A stretch of 64,000 nucleotides of DNA from Lachnospiraceae bacterium AC2012 (GTDB lineage Bacteria > Bacillota > Clostridia > Lachnospirales > Lachnospiraceae), in NCBI GenBank assembly GCA_000702525.1, contig JNIN01000001.1, positions 372,001-436,000 on the forward strand, given 5' to 3'. The position numbers and the translations under genes were made by a program. Below, in pieces: positions 1 through 8,217 of the stretch; within the stretch, counting starts at the first letter, position 1; every line of letters starts with the position of its first letter. The notes under the pieces were generated by a model that did no database searches, had not been told where the DNA came from, and saw only the letters and a list, made by a program, of their open reading frames with translations.

Positions 1-1010
1 TTTATCACCTGGAAAATCCTGATGTTGTCCAGAATTACGGTCAGAAAATTAACTTCGAAGGGTTTTATACGGAAGTGGAATATCTCGGTGCATTCGAAGG
101 CGAGGATATGCCGGAGGTGAATTATTCGGATGGGGTTCCTGCCTGTTCTCTTATGATTCGTAGAGAAGTGGTAGAGCAAATAGGAATTCTTCCGGAGGAG
201 AATTTCCTATATTGGGATGACACGGAGTGGTGTTATCGATGTAAATTGGCAGGTTATCAAGTGGCATCGGTAGGGGCATCGCAAGCACTGCATTCCATGG
301 GCGCGAGAAAAGAGGATGTATCAACCTTTCCGACATATTATGCATGGAGAAATTGGATTCGTTTCTTTATCAAATTCACGCCGGAAGAGAAGTGGTTTGA
401 TATGGTTGAGACCTTTTTACAATCGCTGTTTCAGGCGCAGTATGAGGGGCTTTTGACGGGACAGCTGGAGAAGGCAGATACGATTATGGCTGCCTATGAT
501 GATGCGATTCATGGAATTACGGGGAAGGCAGGGAATGGAAGGATTTTCTCTATTTCTTCCAATTATGATACGTATCGTGCGTTCTTAGAAGAGAATAAAG
601 TTGTATTTTTAAATGATACAGATATGCCACTCTTGTCTGAGAAGATTCAGAATATGCCGGAAAAGATAGGGTGTCATTCCCCGAAATTTATTCTGTTAGA
701 TGAAGTGGATGATCCAGAAGAAGTTTTGAATAAGGAATTGGAATTCCGAGAGACGGAGCAGTCTGTGATTTTGAATCTATGCTATTCCGTTTTTAGTGAG
801 AATGTCGGAAATGTTGTGAAAGATATGAAATATCCAAAGCAGCAATATTTCCTGGATGAGAATGACTGCCTGGTTCGCGCAGACCGCATTCTTGCGATGC
901 AAAGAGATTATAAGACAGCAGGAGAAGTCTTCGTGTTCAGTCAGATGCCATTGTTTTTAAGACAGATTCGTGAGGTGAGAAATCAAGACGCCTCTCTTTC
1001 CAAAGAGTGA
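1..1010 (+). CDS. Family 2 glycosyltransferase, C-terminal part (5' truncated by window)
   Basis: The reading frame is already open at base 3, so the start lies upstream of the window. A GTG at 75 is not a convincing start because good coding sequence precedes it. The segment with ACSLMIRREV, IGILPEENFLYWDD and WCYRCKLAGY matches the acceptor-side half of GT-A fold (GT2) transferases, where an ED/DD-type acidic motif precedes the W-C-R segment. About 200 C-terminal residues after this show no motif I recognise. It probably transfers a sugar to a surface polysaccharide or protein; the substrate cannot be told. The family is well supported and the role is inferred. Confidence 0.8.
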   Translation, partial: YHLENPDVVQNYGQKINFEGFYTEVEYLGAFEGEDMPEVNYSDGVPACSLMIRREVVEQIGILPEENFLYWDDTEWCYRCKLAGYQVASVGASQALHSMGARKEDVSTFPTYYAWRNWIRFFIKFTPEEKWFDMVETFLQSLFQAQYEGLLTGQLEKADTIMAAYDDAIHGITGKAGNGRIFSISSNYDTYRAFLEENKVVFLNDTDMPLLSEKIQNMPEKIGCHSPKFILLDEVDDPEEVLNKELEFRETEQSVILNLCYSVFSENVGNVVKDMKYPKQQYFLDENDCLVRADRILAMQRDYKTAGEVFVFSQMPLFLRQIREVRNQDASLSKE

Positions 1011-1025
1011 TTTCTGTGATATAAT
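997..1025 (+). promoter_or_regulatory. Candidate sigma-A promoter for queT
   Basis: TTTCCA (997-1002), a 17-bp spacer and TATAAT (1020-1025) with a TG one base upstream of the -10 (extended -10). It overlaps the last codons of the glycosyltransferase gene and would start transcription just ahead of the riboswitch-like leader. Confidence 0.55.
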
Positions 1026-1037
1026 CTTCGTCTGTTA

Positions 1038-1100
1038 GGGCAAAATGCCCAGGTAGTCCGTGTGTTCGTAACCATCCACACGTAAAATAAAACTAAGGAG
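1038..1100 (+). promoter_or_regulatory. preQ1-I-like riboswitch in the queT leader
   Basis: A perfect 6-bp stem (CGTGTG 1059-1064 / CACACG 1077-1082) encloses a 12-nt loop that begins TTCGTAACC. An A-rich tail ending AAAACTAAGGAG follows. This is the layout of class I preQ1 aptamers: a small hairpin whose loop is crossed by an A-rich tail, with the pseudoknot running into the Shine-Dalgarno sequence. The tail contains the AAGGAG used by queT, so the likely mechanism is translational repression by ligand. A second hairpin (GGGCA 1038-1042 / TGCCC 1046-1050) lies just upstream. The class was assigned by eye and the pseudoknot pairing was not modelled. Confidence 0.7.
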
Positions 1101-1108
1101 TAAATTAA

Positions 1109-1615
1109 ATGTTAAAGTTAAAGGGAATGAATAAGGCGTTATTCATTACACAGGCTGCTATGATTGCAGCAATCTATGTTGTTTTAACAGTATTTATTAA
1201 TGCGTTTGATTTAGCTAGTGGAGCGATTCAGGTGCGAATTTCAGAAGCTTTATGTGTGCTTCCGGTATTTACACCAGCAGCAGTTCCGGGATTATTTGTC
1301 GGATGTATTATCAGTAATACTGTAACGGGTGCCATGGCTCCAGATATTGTATTTGGTAGTATGGCAACTTTAATCGGTGCAATGGGAACTTATATTTTAC
1401 GTAAATCAAAGTTCGTATTTACATTGCCACCAGTAATTGCAAATGCAATTATTGTACCAATTATTTTAAAATTCGCTTATCACATGGGAGATGCTTATTG
1501 GTATCTCGTAGTAACGGTTGGTGCCGGTGAAATTTTATCTATTTGCGTACTTGGATTTATCCTGAAGAAAGCTATATGGGGATATCGTAAGCAGATTTTC
1601 CGTGTAGAAGAATAA
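1109..1615 (+). CDS. queT: QueT-family queuosine precursor transporter (ECF S component)
   Basis: A 168-residue very hydrophobic protein with about five or six membrane segments. The FITQAAMIAAIYVVLTV start and the VRISEALCVLPVF and PAAVPGLFVGC segments are typical of the QueT/COG4708 S-component family, which takes up preQ1 or preQ0 with the shared ECF energising module. AAGGAG lies 8 nt upstream of the ATG and sits inside the preQ1-like riboswitch, so ligand-controlled translation is expected. The energising subunits are not in the window. argS follows after 39 bp with no visible terminator. Confidence 0.88.
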   Translation: MLKLKGMNKALFITQAAMIAAIYVVLTVFINAFDLASGAIQVRISEALCVLPVFTPAAVPGLFVGCIISNTVTGAMAPDIVFGSMATLIGAMGTYILRKSKFVFTLPPVIANAIIVPIILKFAYHMGDAYWYLVVTVGAGEILSICVLGFILKKAIWGYRKQIFRVEE

Positions 1616-1654
1616 TCAGGAATTGCTGAAATAACAATGTAACGAGGAGTCAAA

Positions 1655-3421
1655 ATGAAGGAAATCTTAGATGTCATTACTGAGAAGATGACAGCGGCTT
1701 TCAAAGAAGCTGGTTATGATGAAAAATATGCCCGTGTTGTATTATCCAACCGCCCTGATCTCTGCGAGTATCAGTGTAATGGTGCTATGGCAGCTGCAAA
1801 GGAGTATCATAAAGCTCCTTTTATGATTGCAGATGATGTGGTTGAAAAATTAAATGGAGAAGCAATGTTCTCTATGGTGGAATCTGTAAAGCCAGGATTT
1901 ATTAACATGAACATTTCCGAGGATTATATTACAGAATATTTGAATTCCATGAATGAAGATGAACGTCTTGGTGTCGATGCGATTGAAAATCCAAAGACAA
2001 TCATGATTGATTATGGCGGACCAAATGTTGCGAAGCCACTGCACGTTGGACATTTACGTTCTGCAATTATCGGTGAAAGTATCAAGAGAATTGGTAAATT
2101 CATGGGTAACGAGATGATTGGTGATGTGCATTTGGGAGACTGGGGTCTTCAGATGGGATTAATCATCACAGAACTTCGTGAGAGAAAGCCAGGTCTTCCT
2201 TATTTTGATGAAGCGTATGAAGGGGAATATCCGGTAGAACCTCCATTTACCATTTCTGAATTGGAAGAAATCTATCCAACAGCTTCTGGTAAGTCAAAGG
2301 AAGATGAAGCATACAAAGATATGGCAATGCAGGCAACTTTTGAACTGCAGAAGGGTAGAAGAGGATATCGTGCACTTCTTCAGCATATTCTCGACGTTTC
2401 CGTTTCGGACTTAAAGAAGAATTATGAGAAATTAAATGTATCCTTCGAGTTATGGAAGGGCGAATCTGATGCAGATCCATACATCCCTGATATGGTGGAT
2501 AAGATGAAGGCAGACGGTTTCGCATATGAAAGTGAAGGCGCCTTAGTCGTAGATGTTAAGGAAGATACCGATACTAAGGAAATCCCTCCATGTATGATCT
2601 TAAAATCAGACGGAGCAGCACTTTATAACACAACAGATCTTGCAACTTTAATCTGGAGAGAAGCAGATTATCATCCGGATGAAGTGATCTATGTTGTTGA
2701 TAAGCGTCAGGAACTGCATTTCGTTCAGGTGTTCCGTTGTGCGAAGAAGACAGGACTGGTACCTGATGCGACAGAATTGAAATTCATTGGTTTTGGTACC
2801 ATGAATGGAAAAGATGGAAAGCCATTCAAGACAAGACAGGGTGGCGTTATGCGTCTGGAAATGTTACTGAAGGACGTGAATGATAAGATGTACGAGAAAA
2901 TCGTTGCCAATGGCACGATGACAGAAGAGGAAGCAAAGAAGACTGCTGCAACAGTAGCTCTTTCCGCTGTGAAGTATGGTGATTTATCCAACCAGGCTTC
3001 TAAGGATTATATCTTTGATATTGATCGATTTACTTCTTTCGAAGGAAATACTGGCCCTTACATTCTCTATACCATCGTACGTATCAAGTCCATCTTGAAT
3101 AAATACAAGGAATCCGGTAAGGAAGCAGGAGATGTTAAGATTCCAGTAGCAAAGACAGAGAGCGAGAAGAAGTTATACTTAGAGCTTGCAAAATTCAATG
3201 CAGCTATGAGAACAGCATATGAAGAATCTGCTCCTCACAAGCTTTGCGCTTATATCTATGATCTTTCAAATGCGCTGAATCATTTCTATCATGAAACAAA
3301 AATCCTTGCACAGGAAGATGAGACAGTGACAGCTGGATATATCAAGTTATTGGAACTTACAAAGAAAGTATTAGAGCAGTGTATTGATTTACTTGGATTC
3401 TCTGCTCCAGATCGAATGTAA
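1655..3421 (+). CDS. argS: Arginyl-tRNA synthetase
   Basis: Class I aminoacyl-tRNA synthetase charging tRNA-Arg in the cytoplasm. The 588 residues show an N-terminal Add-1-type domain (residues 1-100), the HIGH-type signature in KPLHVGHLRSA near residue 128, and a KMSKS-equivalent loop around GKDGKPFKTRQGG. The C-terminal helical anticodon-binding domain contains the GPYILYTIVRI segment and ends ALNHFYHETKIL...LLGFSAPDRM. The length is normal for the family. GAGGAG lies 7 nt upstream of the ATG. A strong terminator follows. Confidence 0.97.
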   Translation: MKEILDVITEKMTAAFKEAGYDEKYARVVLSNRPDLCEYQCNGAMAAAKEYHKAPFMIADDVVEKLNGEAMFSMVESVKPGFINMNISEDYITEYLNSMNEDERLGVDAIENPKTIMIDYGGPNVAKPLHVGHLRSAIIGESIKRIGKFMGNEMIGDVHLGDWGLQMGLIITELRERKPGLPYFDEAYEGEYPVEPPFTISELEEIYPTASGKSKEDEAYKDMAMQATFELQKGRRGYRALLQHILDVSVSDLKKNYEKLNVSFELWKGESDADPYIPDMVDKMKADGFAYESEGALVVDVKEDTDTKEIPPCMILKSDGAALYNTTDLATLIWREADYHPDEVIYVVDKRQELHFVQVFRCAKKTGLVPDATELKFIGFGTMNGKDGKPFKTRQGGVMRLEMLLKDVNDKMYEKIVANGTMTEEEAKKTAATVALSAVKYGDLSNQASKDYIFDIDRFTSFEGNTGPYILYTIVRIKSILNKYKESGKEAGDVKIPVAKTESEKKLYLELAKFNAAMRTAYEESAPHKLCAYIYDLSNALNHFYHETKILAQEDETVTAGYIKLLELTKKVLEQCIDLLGFSAPDRM

Positions 3422-3439
3422 ATAATTTATGAAGAATAC

Positions 3440-3474
3440 AAGCAGGAAGCTACGGGTTTCCTGCTTGTTTTTTA
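3440..3474 (+). terminator. Rho-independent terminator after argS
   Basis: A 9-bp stem (AAGCAGGAA 3440-3448 / TTCCTGCTT 3458-3466) is followed by a T-rich run (GTTTTTT). It closes the queT-argS unit. Confidence 0.85.
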
Positions 3475-3514
3475 TAATTTTAGTATAAATTTGCAAATCT
3501 GTTGCAAAAATAGA

Positions 3515-3542
3515 TTGTTAACAATTGATTATATGTTATAAT
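3515..3542 (+). promoter_or_regulatory. Candidate sigma-A promoter of the COG0523/nfn operon
   Basis: TTGTTA (3515-3520), a 16-bp spacer and TATAAT (3537-3542) with TG one base upstream (extended -10). The 5' UTR to the first ATG is about 55 nt. No clear Zur- or Fur-type operator was recognised around it. Confidence 0.6.
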
Positions 3543-3604
3543 AGCAAACAGCGTGGTTTAAACAAAACTTTCATAGTAGAAATAGAAGGAAAGGTGAATA
3601 TATT

Positions 3605-4801
3605 ATGACAAAGATAGATATTTATTCTGGTTTCTTAGGAGCTGGAAAGACAACTTTAATCAAGAAAATGATCGCAGAAGTATTTGCAGGTCAGAAAATT
3701 GTATTGATTGAAAATGAATACGGCGAAGTAGGTATTGACGGTGGATTCCTTAAGGATTCTGGAATTCAGATTACAGAGATGAACAGTGGATGTATCTGCT
3801 GTACTTTAGTAGGTGATTTCGATAAGAACCTTCGTGAAGTGATTGATACGTATCATCCAGATCGAATCATCATCGAGCCATCTGGTGTTGGTAAGCTCTC
3901 TGATGTTATGACATCGGTAACCAATCTTGAGAAGGATTATGATATCGAATTAAATGCCTTAGTGACGGTTGTAAATGCATTGAAGGCTGCAAAGCAGATG
4001 AAGGCTTTTGGTGAATTCTTCAACAATCAGATTGAATTTGCTACAACAGTGATTCTTTCTCGTACACAGAAGGCTACGGCAGAGCAGGTAGAATTCTGTA
4101 CTTCTAAGATTAAGGAATTAAATGAAAAGGCAGTTGTTATTACAACTCCATGGGAAGAACTTTCTGGTGAGAAGATTCTTTCAGCAATGGAAGGAAATGA
4201 TAACCTTGCATTAAAACTTATGGCAGAAGAAGCACATAAGAAGGAAGAAGCAGAGCATCATCACCATCATGACCATGAAGAGCATGAACACCATCATGAT
4301 CACGACCATGATCATGACCATCACCATGAACATGGCGAAGTTTGCACTTGCGGATGCCATGACCACGATCACGAAGAACATGAGCACGAACATCATCATG
4401 ACCACCATCACGACCACGAGCATGAACATGAGCATCATCATGATCACGACCATGAGCATCATCATGAGCATGGCGAAGGCTGCACTTGCGGATGTCATGA
4501 TCATGAAGGACATCATCACGCAGATGACGTATTTGAAAGCTATGGACGTGAAACACCTCATGTATTTACAAGAGAAGTGATTGAAAATGCATGTAAGAAG
4601 TTTGTTGATACAGAAGAATATGGTTATGTTCTTCGTTCTAAGGGTATGGTGCCTGCAGAAGACGGAACTTGGATCTATTTCGATTTAGTAGATGGAGAAT
4701 ATGAACTTCGTACAGGTGAGCCTGATGTTACAGGTAAATTAGTTGTTATCGGTACAGATATCGACGAACATGCTTTAGACGAATTATTCGGTTTAGCATA
4801 A
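3605..4801 (+). CDS. COG0523 (CobW/ZNG1-type) G3E GTPase with long His-rich metal-binding insert
   Basis: A putative metallochaperone GTPase of 398 residues. The N-terminus has the P-loop GFLGAGKTT (about residues 9-17), and the COG0523 metal motif CxCC appears as GCICCTL near residue 63, followed by EPSGVGKL. Residues about 216-310 are an almost pure His/Asp/Glu tract containing two copies of a CTCGCHDH module. A CobW C-terminal domain follows (VIENACKKF...GYVLRSKGMV...DELFGLA). The usual guanine-specificity NKxD motif is replaced by SRTQ. It is first in an apparent operon with a second COG0523 protein and nfnAB. The His/Cys tract suggests Zn, Ni or Co handling; the metal and client protein are unknown. 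Confidence 0.88.
   Translation: MTKIDIYSGFLGAGKTTLIKKMIAEVFAGQKIVLIENEYGEVGIDGGFLKDSGIQITEMNSGCICCTLVGDFDKNLREVIDTYHPDRIIIEPSGVGKLSDVMTSVTNLEKDYDIELNALVTVVNALKAAKQMKAFGEFFNNQIEFATTVILSRTQKATAEQVEFCTSKIKELNEKAVVITTPWEELSGEKILSAMEGNDNLALKLMAEEAHKKEEAEHHHHHDHEEHEHHHDHDHDHDHHHEHGEVCTCGCHDHDHEEHEHEHHHDHHHDHEHEHEHHHDHDHEHHHEHGEGCTCGCHDHEGHHHADDVFESYGRETPHVFTREVIENACKKFVDTEEYGYVLRSKGMVPAEDGTWIYFDLVDGEYELRTGEPDVTGKLVVIGTDIDEHALDELFGLA
4255..4530 (+). repeat. CAT/CAC-GAC/GAA low-complexity tract encoding the His-rich insert
   Basis: A degenerate short-period repeat of His, Asp and Glu codons inside the COG0523 gene. It contains two near-identical longer units (around 4321-4370 and 4458-4505) encoding HHxEHGE-CTCGCHDH. 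Long antisense and frame-shifted open frames over this tract are artefacts of the repeat. Confidence 0.85.
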
Positions 4802-4842
4802 AGGTAAGGAAAGAATCCGGGCAATATTAGGAGGATTAGGAT

Positions 4843-5805
4843 ATGGTGGAAGAGATTCCAATTTATTTATTCACTGGATTTATGGATAGTGGAAAGACTA
4901 CTTTAATTCAGGAGACATTGATTGAAAATGGTTTTGGAGATGATTGTAACAGCATCTTAATCATTTCCTGTGAAGATGGAGATGTGGAATATAAGCCAGA
5001 GGATCTGGAGAAGATTCATGCGCATTTGGAAGTCATCGAAGAAGAGGAAGACTTTACAACAGAGAAGCTTCAGGAATTCGATGAGAAATATAAGCCAGAT
5101 GCCGTATTTGTTGAATACAATGGTACATGGGACGTGGGTCGTCTCTATGATGATTTCTCATGGCCAGTACCTTGGGCGATTATTCAGTCGCTTGCAACGG
5201 TTGATGCAGAAACTTTTGAGATGTATATGCTCAATATGCGTGCCATGATGCAGGAGAACCTCTTCAATGCCGAAGTGGTTATCTTTAATCGTTGTGATGA
5301 AAATACGAATAAAGCAAAATTCCGTGCGACAGTTAAGGCATTTAACCGTAAAGCACAGTTGGTATATGAGAAAAAAGATGGTGAGATTGATGACAGTCCG
5401 GAAGAGTTACCATTTGATGTAACACAGGACGTGATTGATATCACAGATGCAGATTATGCACTTTGGTTCATGGATTGCATGGACAACCCAAAGAAATACG
5501 ATGGCAAAACGGTAAAATTCCGTGCCCTTGTATATAATCCTACCGATGGGAAAGGCAAGTTAAAGCCTGGTACTTTTGTGCCTGGTCGTTTTGCTATGAC
5601 CTGTTGTGTAGAAGACATTCAATTCTTAGGAATGAAATGTAAATATTCCGATGCAGCTAAGATTACTCACAAGAGTTGGATTGACATCGAGGCAAGAGTA
5701 AAGAATGAATTTGCCAAGGAGTACAAGGGCAAGGGTCCTGTGCTTTATCCAATCTCTATTACACAGGCTGAAAAACCGGAAGATGAATTAGTTTATTTTA
5801 ACTAG
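4843..5805 (+). CDS. Divergent COG0523-like GTPase fused to a YcgQ/DUF1980-like C-terminal domain
   Basis: A 320-residue protein. The N-terminal part is a G3E-type GTPase: P-loop GFMDSGKTT near residue 11, and a VIFNRCD motif in the NKxD position. It lacks the CxCC metal motif (ISCEDGDVEY in its place) and the EPSG motif (EYNGTWD). From about residue 215 to the end, the segment YDGKTVKFRALVYNP, then GRFAMTCCVEDIQFLG, then SWIDIEARV, resembles the C-terminal domain of YcgQ/DUF1980 (TIGR03943) proteins, which are associated with Zn-regulated permeases. AGGAGG precedes the ATG. It sits 41 bp after the His-rich paralogue. The fusion reading is by eye and the function is unknown. Confidence 0.75.
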   Translation: MVEEIPIYLFTGFMDSGKTTLIQETLIENGFGDDCNSILIISCEDGDVEYKPEDLEKIHAHLEVIEEEEDFTTEKLQEFDEKYKPDAVFVEYNGTWDVGRLYDDFSWPVPWAIIQSLATVDAETFEMYMLNMRAMMQENLFNAEVVIFNRCDENTNKAKFRATVKAFNRKAQLVYEKKDGEIDDSPEELPFDVTQDVIDITDADYALWFMDCMDNPKKYDGKTVKFRALVYNPTDGKGKLKPGTFVPGRFAMTCCVEDIQFLGMKCKYSDAAKITHKSWIDIEARVKNEFAKEYKGKGPVLYPISITQAEKPEDELVYFN

Positions 5806-5836
5806 TTCGGGAAAAATCTTTAGGAGGGTGGAACTA

Positions 5837-6730
5837 ATGTATCCAATCGTTAAAAAAGAAAAGCTGGCGGATCGTATCTATCTTATGGATGTGAAAGCAC
5901 CACGTGTGGCTGCTTCCTGTCTCCCGGGACAGTTCGTCATCGTCAAAATTGACGAGGAAGGGGAGAGAATCCCGCTTACAATCTGTGATTATGATCGTGA
6001 AAATGGCCTGATTACAATTGTTTTCCAGACAGTAGGGGCATCTACTGAGAGAATGGCAAGAGATTTAGAGGAAGGCGATGCTTTCGAAGATTTCGTAGGT
6101 CCTTTGGGACAGCCATCAGAATTATGTCTTGAGAAGAATTTAGAAGAGACAAAGAAAAAGAACATCGTCTTTATTGCCGGTGGTGTAGGTACGGCACCGG
6201 TCTATCCACAGGTGAAGTGGTTAGAGGAACATGGCGTGAAGACAACCGTGATTATGGGTTCTAGAACAAAGGATTTATTATTCTTTGTTGACAAGATGGA
6301 AGCGGTTGCATCCGATTTACATGTGACAACAGATGATGGTTCTTATGGATTCCATGGTATGGGAACAAATCAGTTACAGGCACTTGTAGACGAAGGAAGA
6401 ACATTTAATCATTGCGTTGCGATCGGACCGATGATCATGATGAAATTCGTATGTAAGCTTACAAAAGAATTACAGATTCCTACCATTGTTTCTATGAATC
6501 CAATCATGGTGGATGGTACAGGAATGTGTGGAGCTTGTCGTCTTGTGGTAGGCGATGAAGTGAAGTTCGCATGTGTGGATGGTCCGGAATTCGATGGTCA
6601 TAAGGTTGATTTTGACCAGGCGATGGCACGTCAGACACAGTATAAGACAGAAGAAGGTAGAGCAAAGCTGGCACTGGAAGAGGGAGACTCTCATCACGGT
6701 GGCTGCGGACATTGTGGAGGTGACGAGTAA
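5837..6730 (+). CDS. nfnA: NfnA-type FAD/NAD-binding [2Fe-2S] subunit
   Basis: Small subunit of the NADH-dependent reduced ferredoxin:NADP+ oxidoreductase (NfnAB), related to the dihydroorotate dehydrogenase electron-transfer subunit PyrK and to sulfide dehydrogenase. The 297 residues have the FAD-binding GQFVIVKIDEEGERIPLTI segment, an NAD-binding FIAGGVGTAPVYP, and a C-terminal [2Fe-2S] site in DGTGMCGACRLVVGD followed by FACVDGPEF. An unusual tail, HHGGCGHCGGDE, ends the protein. AGGAGG at 5822-5827 favours the ATG at 5837 over an in-frame GTG at 5828 that overlaps it. The stop overlaps the nfnB start (TAATG), so translation is coupled. Confidence 0.88.
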   Translation: MYPIVKKEKLADRIYLMDVKAPRVAASCLPGQFVIVKIDEEGERIPLTICDYDRENGLITIVFQTVGASTERMARDLEEGDAFEDFVGPLGQPSELCLEKNLEETKKKNIVFIAGGVGTAPVYPQVKWLEEHGVKTTVIMGSRTKDLLFFVDKMEAVASDLHVTTDDGSYGFHGMGTNQLQALVDEGRTFNHCVAIGPMIMMKFVCKLTKELQIPTIVSMNPIMVDGTGMCGACRLVVGDEVKFACVDGPEFDGHKVDFDQAMARQTQYKTEEGRAKLALEEGDSHHGGCGHCGGDE

Positions 6731-8118
6731 TGGGAGATCCTATGGTACGAGTACCAATCAGTGAGCAGGAGCCATTGGTACGAGCTAAGAATTTTGAAGA
6801 AGTATGTTTGGGTTATACAGAGGAAGAAGCGGTAGAAGAAGCTTCTCGTTGCCTGAATTGTAAGAACCCTCGTTGTGTGGGAGGTTGCCCTGTTTCTATC
6901 AATATCCCTGCATTTATTGAGCAGGTGAAGGAGAGAAACTTCGAGAAGGCCTATGAAATTATCAGTGAATCTTCTGCGCTTCCGGCCGTATGTGGACGTG
7001 TATGCCCGCAGGAAAGCCAGTGTGAAGGTGTCTGCATCCGTGGTATCAAGGGTGAGGCAGTAGCGATTGGTAAGTTAGAGCGTTTTGTTGCGGACTGGGC
7101 AAGAGAACATGGTATTAAGCCAAAGACCAATGCACCAAAGAACGGTCATAAGGTTGCCGTGATTGGTTCCGGTCCTTCGGGATTGACCTGTGCAGGAGAT
7201 TTGGCAAAGTTAGGATATGAGGTAACTATCTTTGAAGCCCTTCATAAGACGGGTGGAGTATTAGTTTATGGTATTCCGGAATTCCGTCTTCCAAAGGATG
7301 AAGTTGTTGCAGCAGAAGTGGAAAATGTAAAGTCTCTTGGTGTTAAGATCGAGACGAATGTTGTGGTAGGTAAGTCCGTTACGATCGATCAGTTAATGGA
7401 AGAAGAAGGCTATGAAGCGGTATTTATCGGTTCTGGTGCCGGACTTCCTAGATTCATGGGCATTCCTGGAGAACAGTCCAATGGCGTATTCTCTGCAAAT
7501 GAATTCCTGACGAGAAATAATCTGATGAAGGCTTATTTAAATCATGATACACCAATCAGCCGTGGCAAGAAGGTCGTCGTTGTTGGTGGTGGAAATGTTG
7601 CGATGGATGCTGCCAGAACAGCGCTTCGTCTCGGTGCAGAAGTACATGTTGTATACCGCCGTTCAGAAGCAGAGCTTCCTGCACGTGCGGAAGAAGTACA
7701 TCATGCAAAAGAAGAGGGAATCATCTTTGATCTCCTGCAGAATCCAGTAGAGATACTTTCTGATGAGAATGGCTGGGTTCGCGGTATTAAGATTATCAAG
7801 ATGGAACTTGGAGAGCCGGATGAATCCGGACGTAGAAGACCGGTGGAAATCGCTGGTTCTGAATATGAAATCGAGTGTGATACCGTAATCATGTCACTTG
7901 GTACATCTCCAAACCCTCTGATTGCGTCTACAACGGAAGGATTAGAGACAAACCGTCGTGGTTGTATTGTTGCGAAAGAAGAGGATGGAGAGACTTCTAA
8001 GACGGCTGTTTATGCTGGTGGCGATGCTGTTACAGGAGCAGCTACGGTAATTCTTGCAATGGGAGCAGGAAAGCAGGCAGCAAAGGGAATTGATGCATAT
8101 TTCAAGTCTCGTGCTTAG
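6730..8118 (+). CDS. nfnB: NfnB-type NADPH-dependent large subunit (glutamate synthase small-chain family)
   Basis: A 462-residue flavo-iron-sulfur protein of the GltD/NfnB family. An N-terminal double [4Fe-4S] region is visible (CLNCKNPRCVGGCP and CGRVCPQESQCEGVC). A first dinucleotide fold follows (VAVIGSGPSGLTCAGDLA), then YGIPEFRLPK, a second fold for NADPH (VVVVGGGNVAMDAARTALRLGA) and a C-terminal GGDAVTGAATV FAD motif. Directly downstream of nfnA, this indicates the electron-bifurcating NfnAB enzyme rather than a true glutamate synthase, because no gltB-type large subunit is adjacent. GGAGGTGA inside the nfnA end serves as ribosome binding site. Confidence 0.9.
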   Translation: MGDPMVRVPISEQEPLVRAKNFEEVCLGYTEEEAVEEASRCLNCKNPRCVGGCPVSINIPAFIEQVKERNFEKAYEIISESSALPAVCGRVCPQESQCEGVCIRGIKGEAVAIGKLERFVADWAREHGIKPKTNAPKNGHKVAVIGSGPSGLTCAGDLAKLGYEVTIFEALHKTGGVLVYGIPEFRLPKDEVVAAEVENVKSLGVKIETNVVVGKSVTIDQLMEEEGYEAVFIGSGAGLPRFMGIPGEQSNGVFSANEFLTRNNLMKAYLNHDTPISRGKKVVVVGGGNVAMDAARTALRLGAEVHVVYRRSEAELPARAEEVHHAKEEGIIFDLLQNPVEILSDENGWVRGIKIIKMELGEPDESGRRRPVEIAGSEYEIECDTVIMSLGTSPNPLIASTTEGLETNRRGCIVAKEEDGETSKTAVYAGGDAVTGAATVILAMGAGKQAAKGIDAYFKSRA

Positions 8119-8156
8119 TCGGATACTTAGAATTCTATCGATAGATTAGAAAGGAA

Positions 8157-8208
8157 AAAGACCGAAGGGATCTTTAAGAATTGTCTTAAAGTTTCCTTCG
8201 GTCTTTTT
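8157..8208. terminator. Bidirectional terminator between nfnB and the convergent aminotransferase gene
   Basis: A long hairpin (AAAGACCGAAGG 8157-8168 / CCTTCGGTCTTT 8195-8206, with an inner CTTTAAG/CTTAAAG stem) is flanked by A-rich sequence on the left and T-rich sequence on the right. It can therefore terminate transcripts arriving from either side. Confidence 0.88.
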
Positions 8209-8217
8209 TCTATGCGC

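Noticed and set aside
4211-4580. Long open frames on both strands over the His-rich tract (for example 116 and 112 codons antisense, 103 codons in another plus frame).
   Set aside because: They arise from the CAT/GAC repeat; composition is repetitive, there is no ribosome binding site, and the in-frame COG0523 gene accounts for the region.
6730-8118. Annotation as the glutamate synthase small subunit (gltD).
   Set aside because: The family is shared, but the coupled nfnA upstream and the absence of a large gltB-type subunit favour NfnB.
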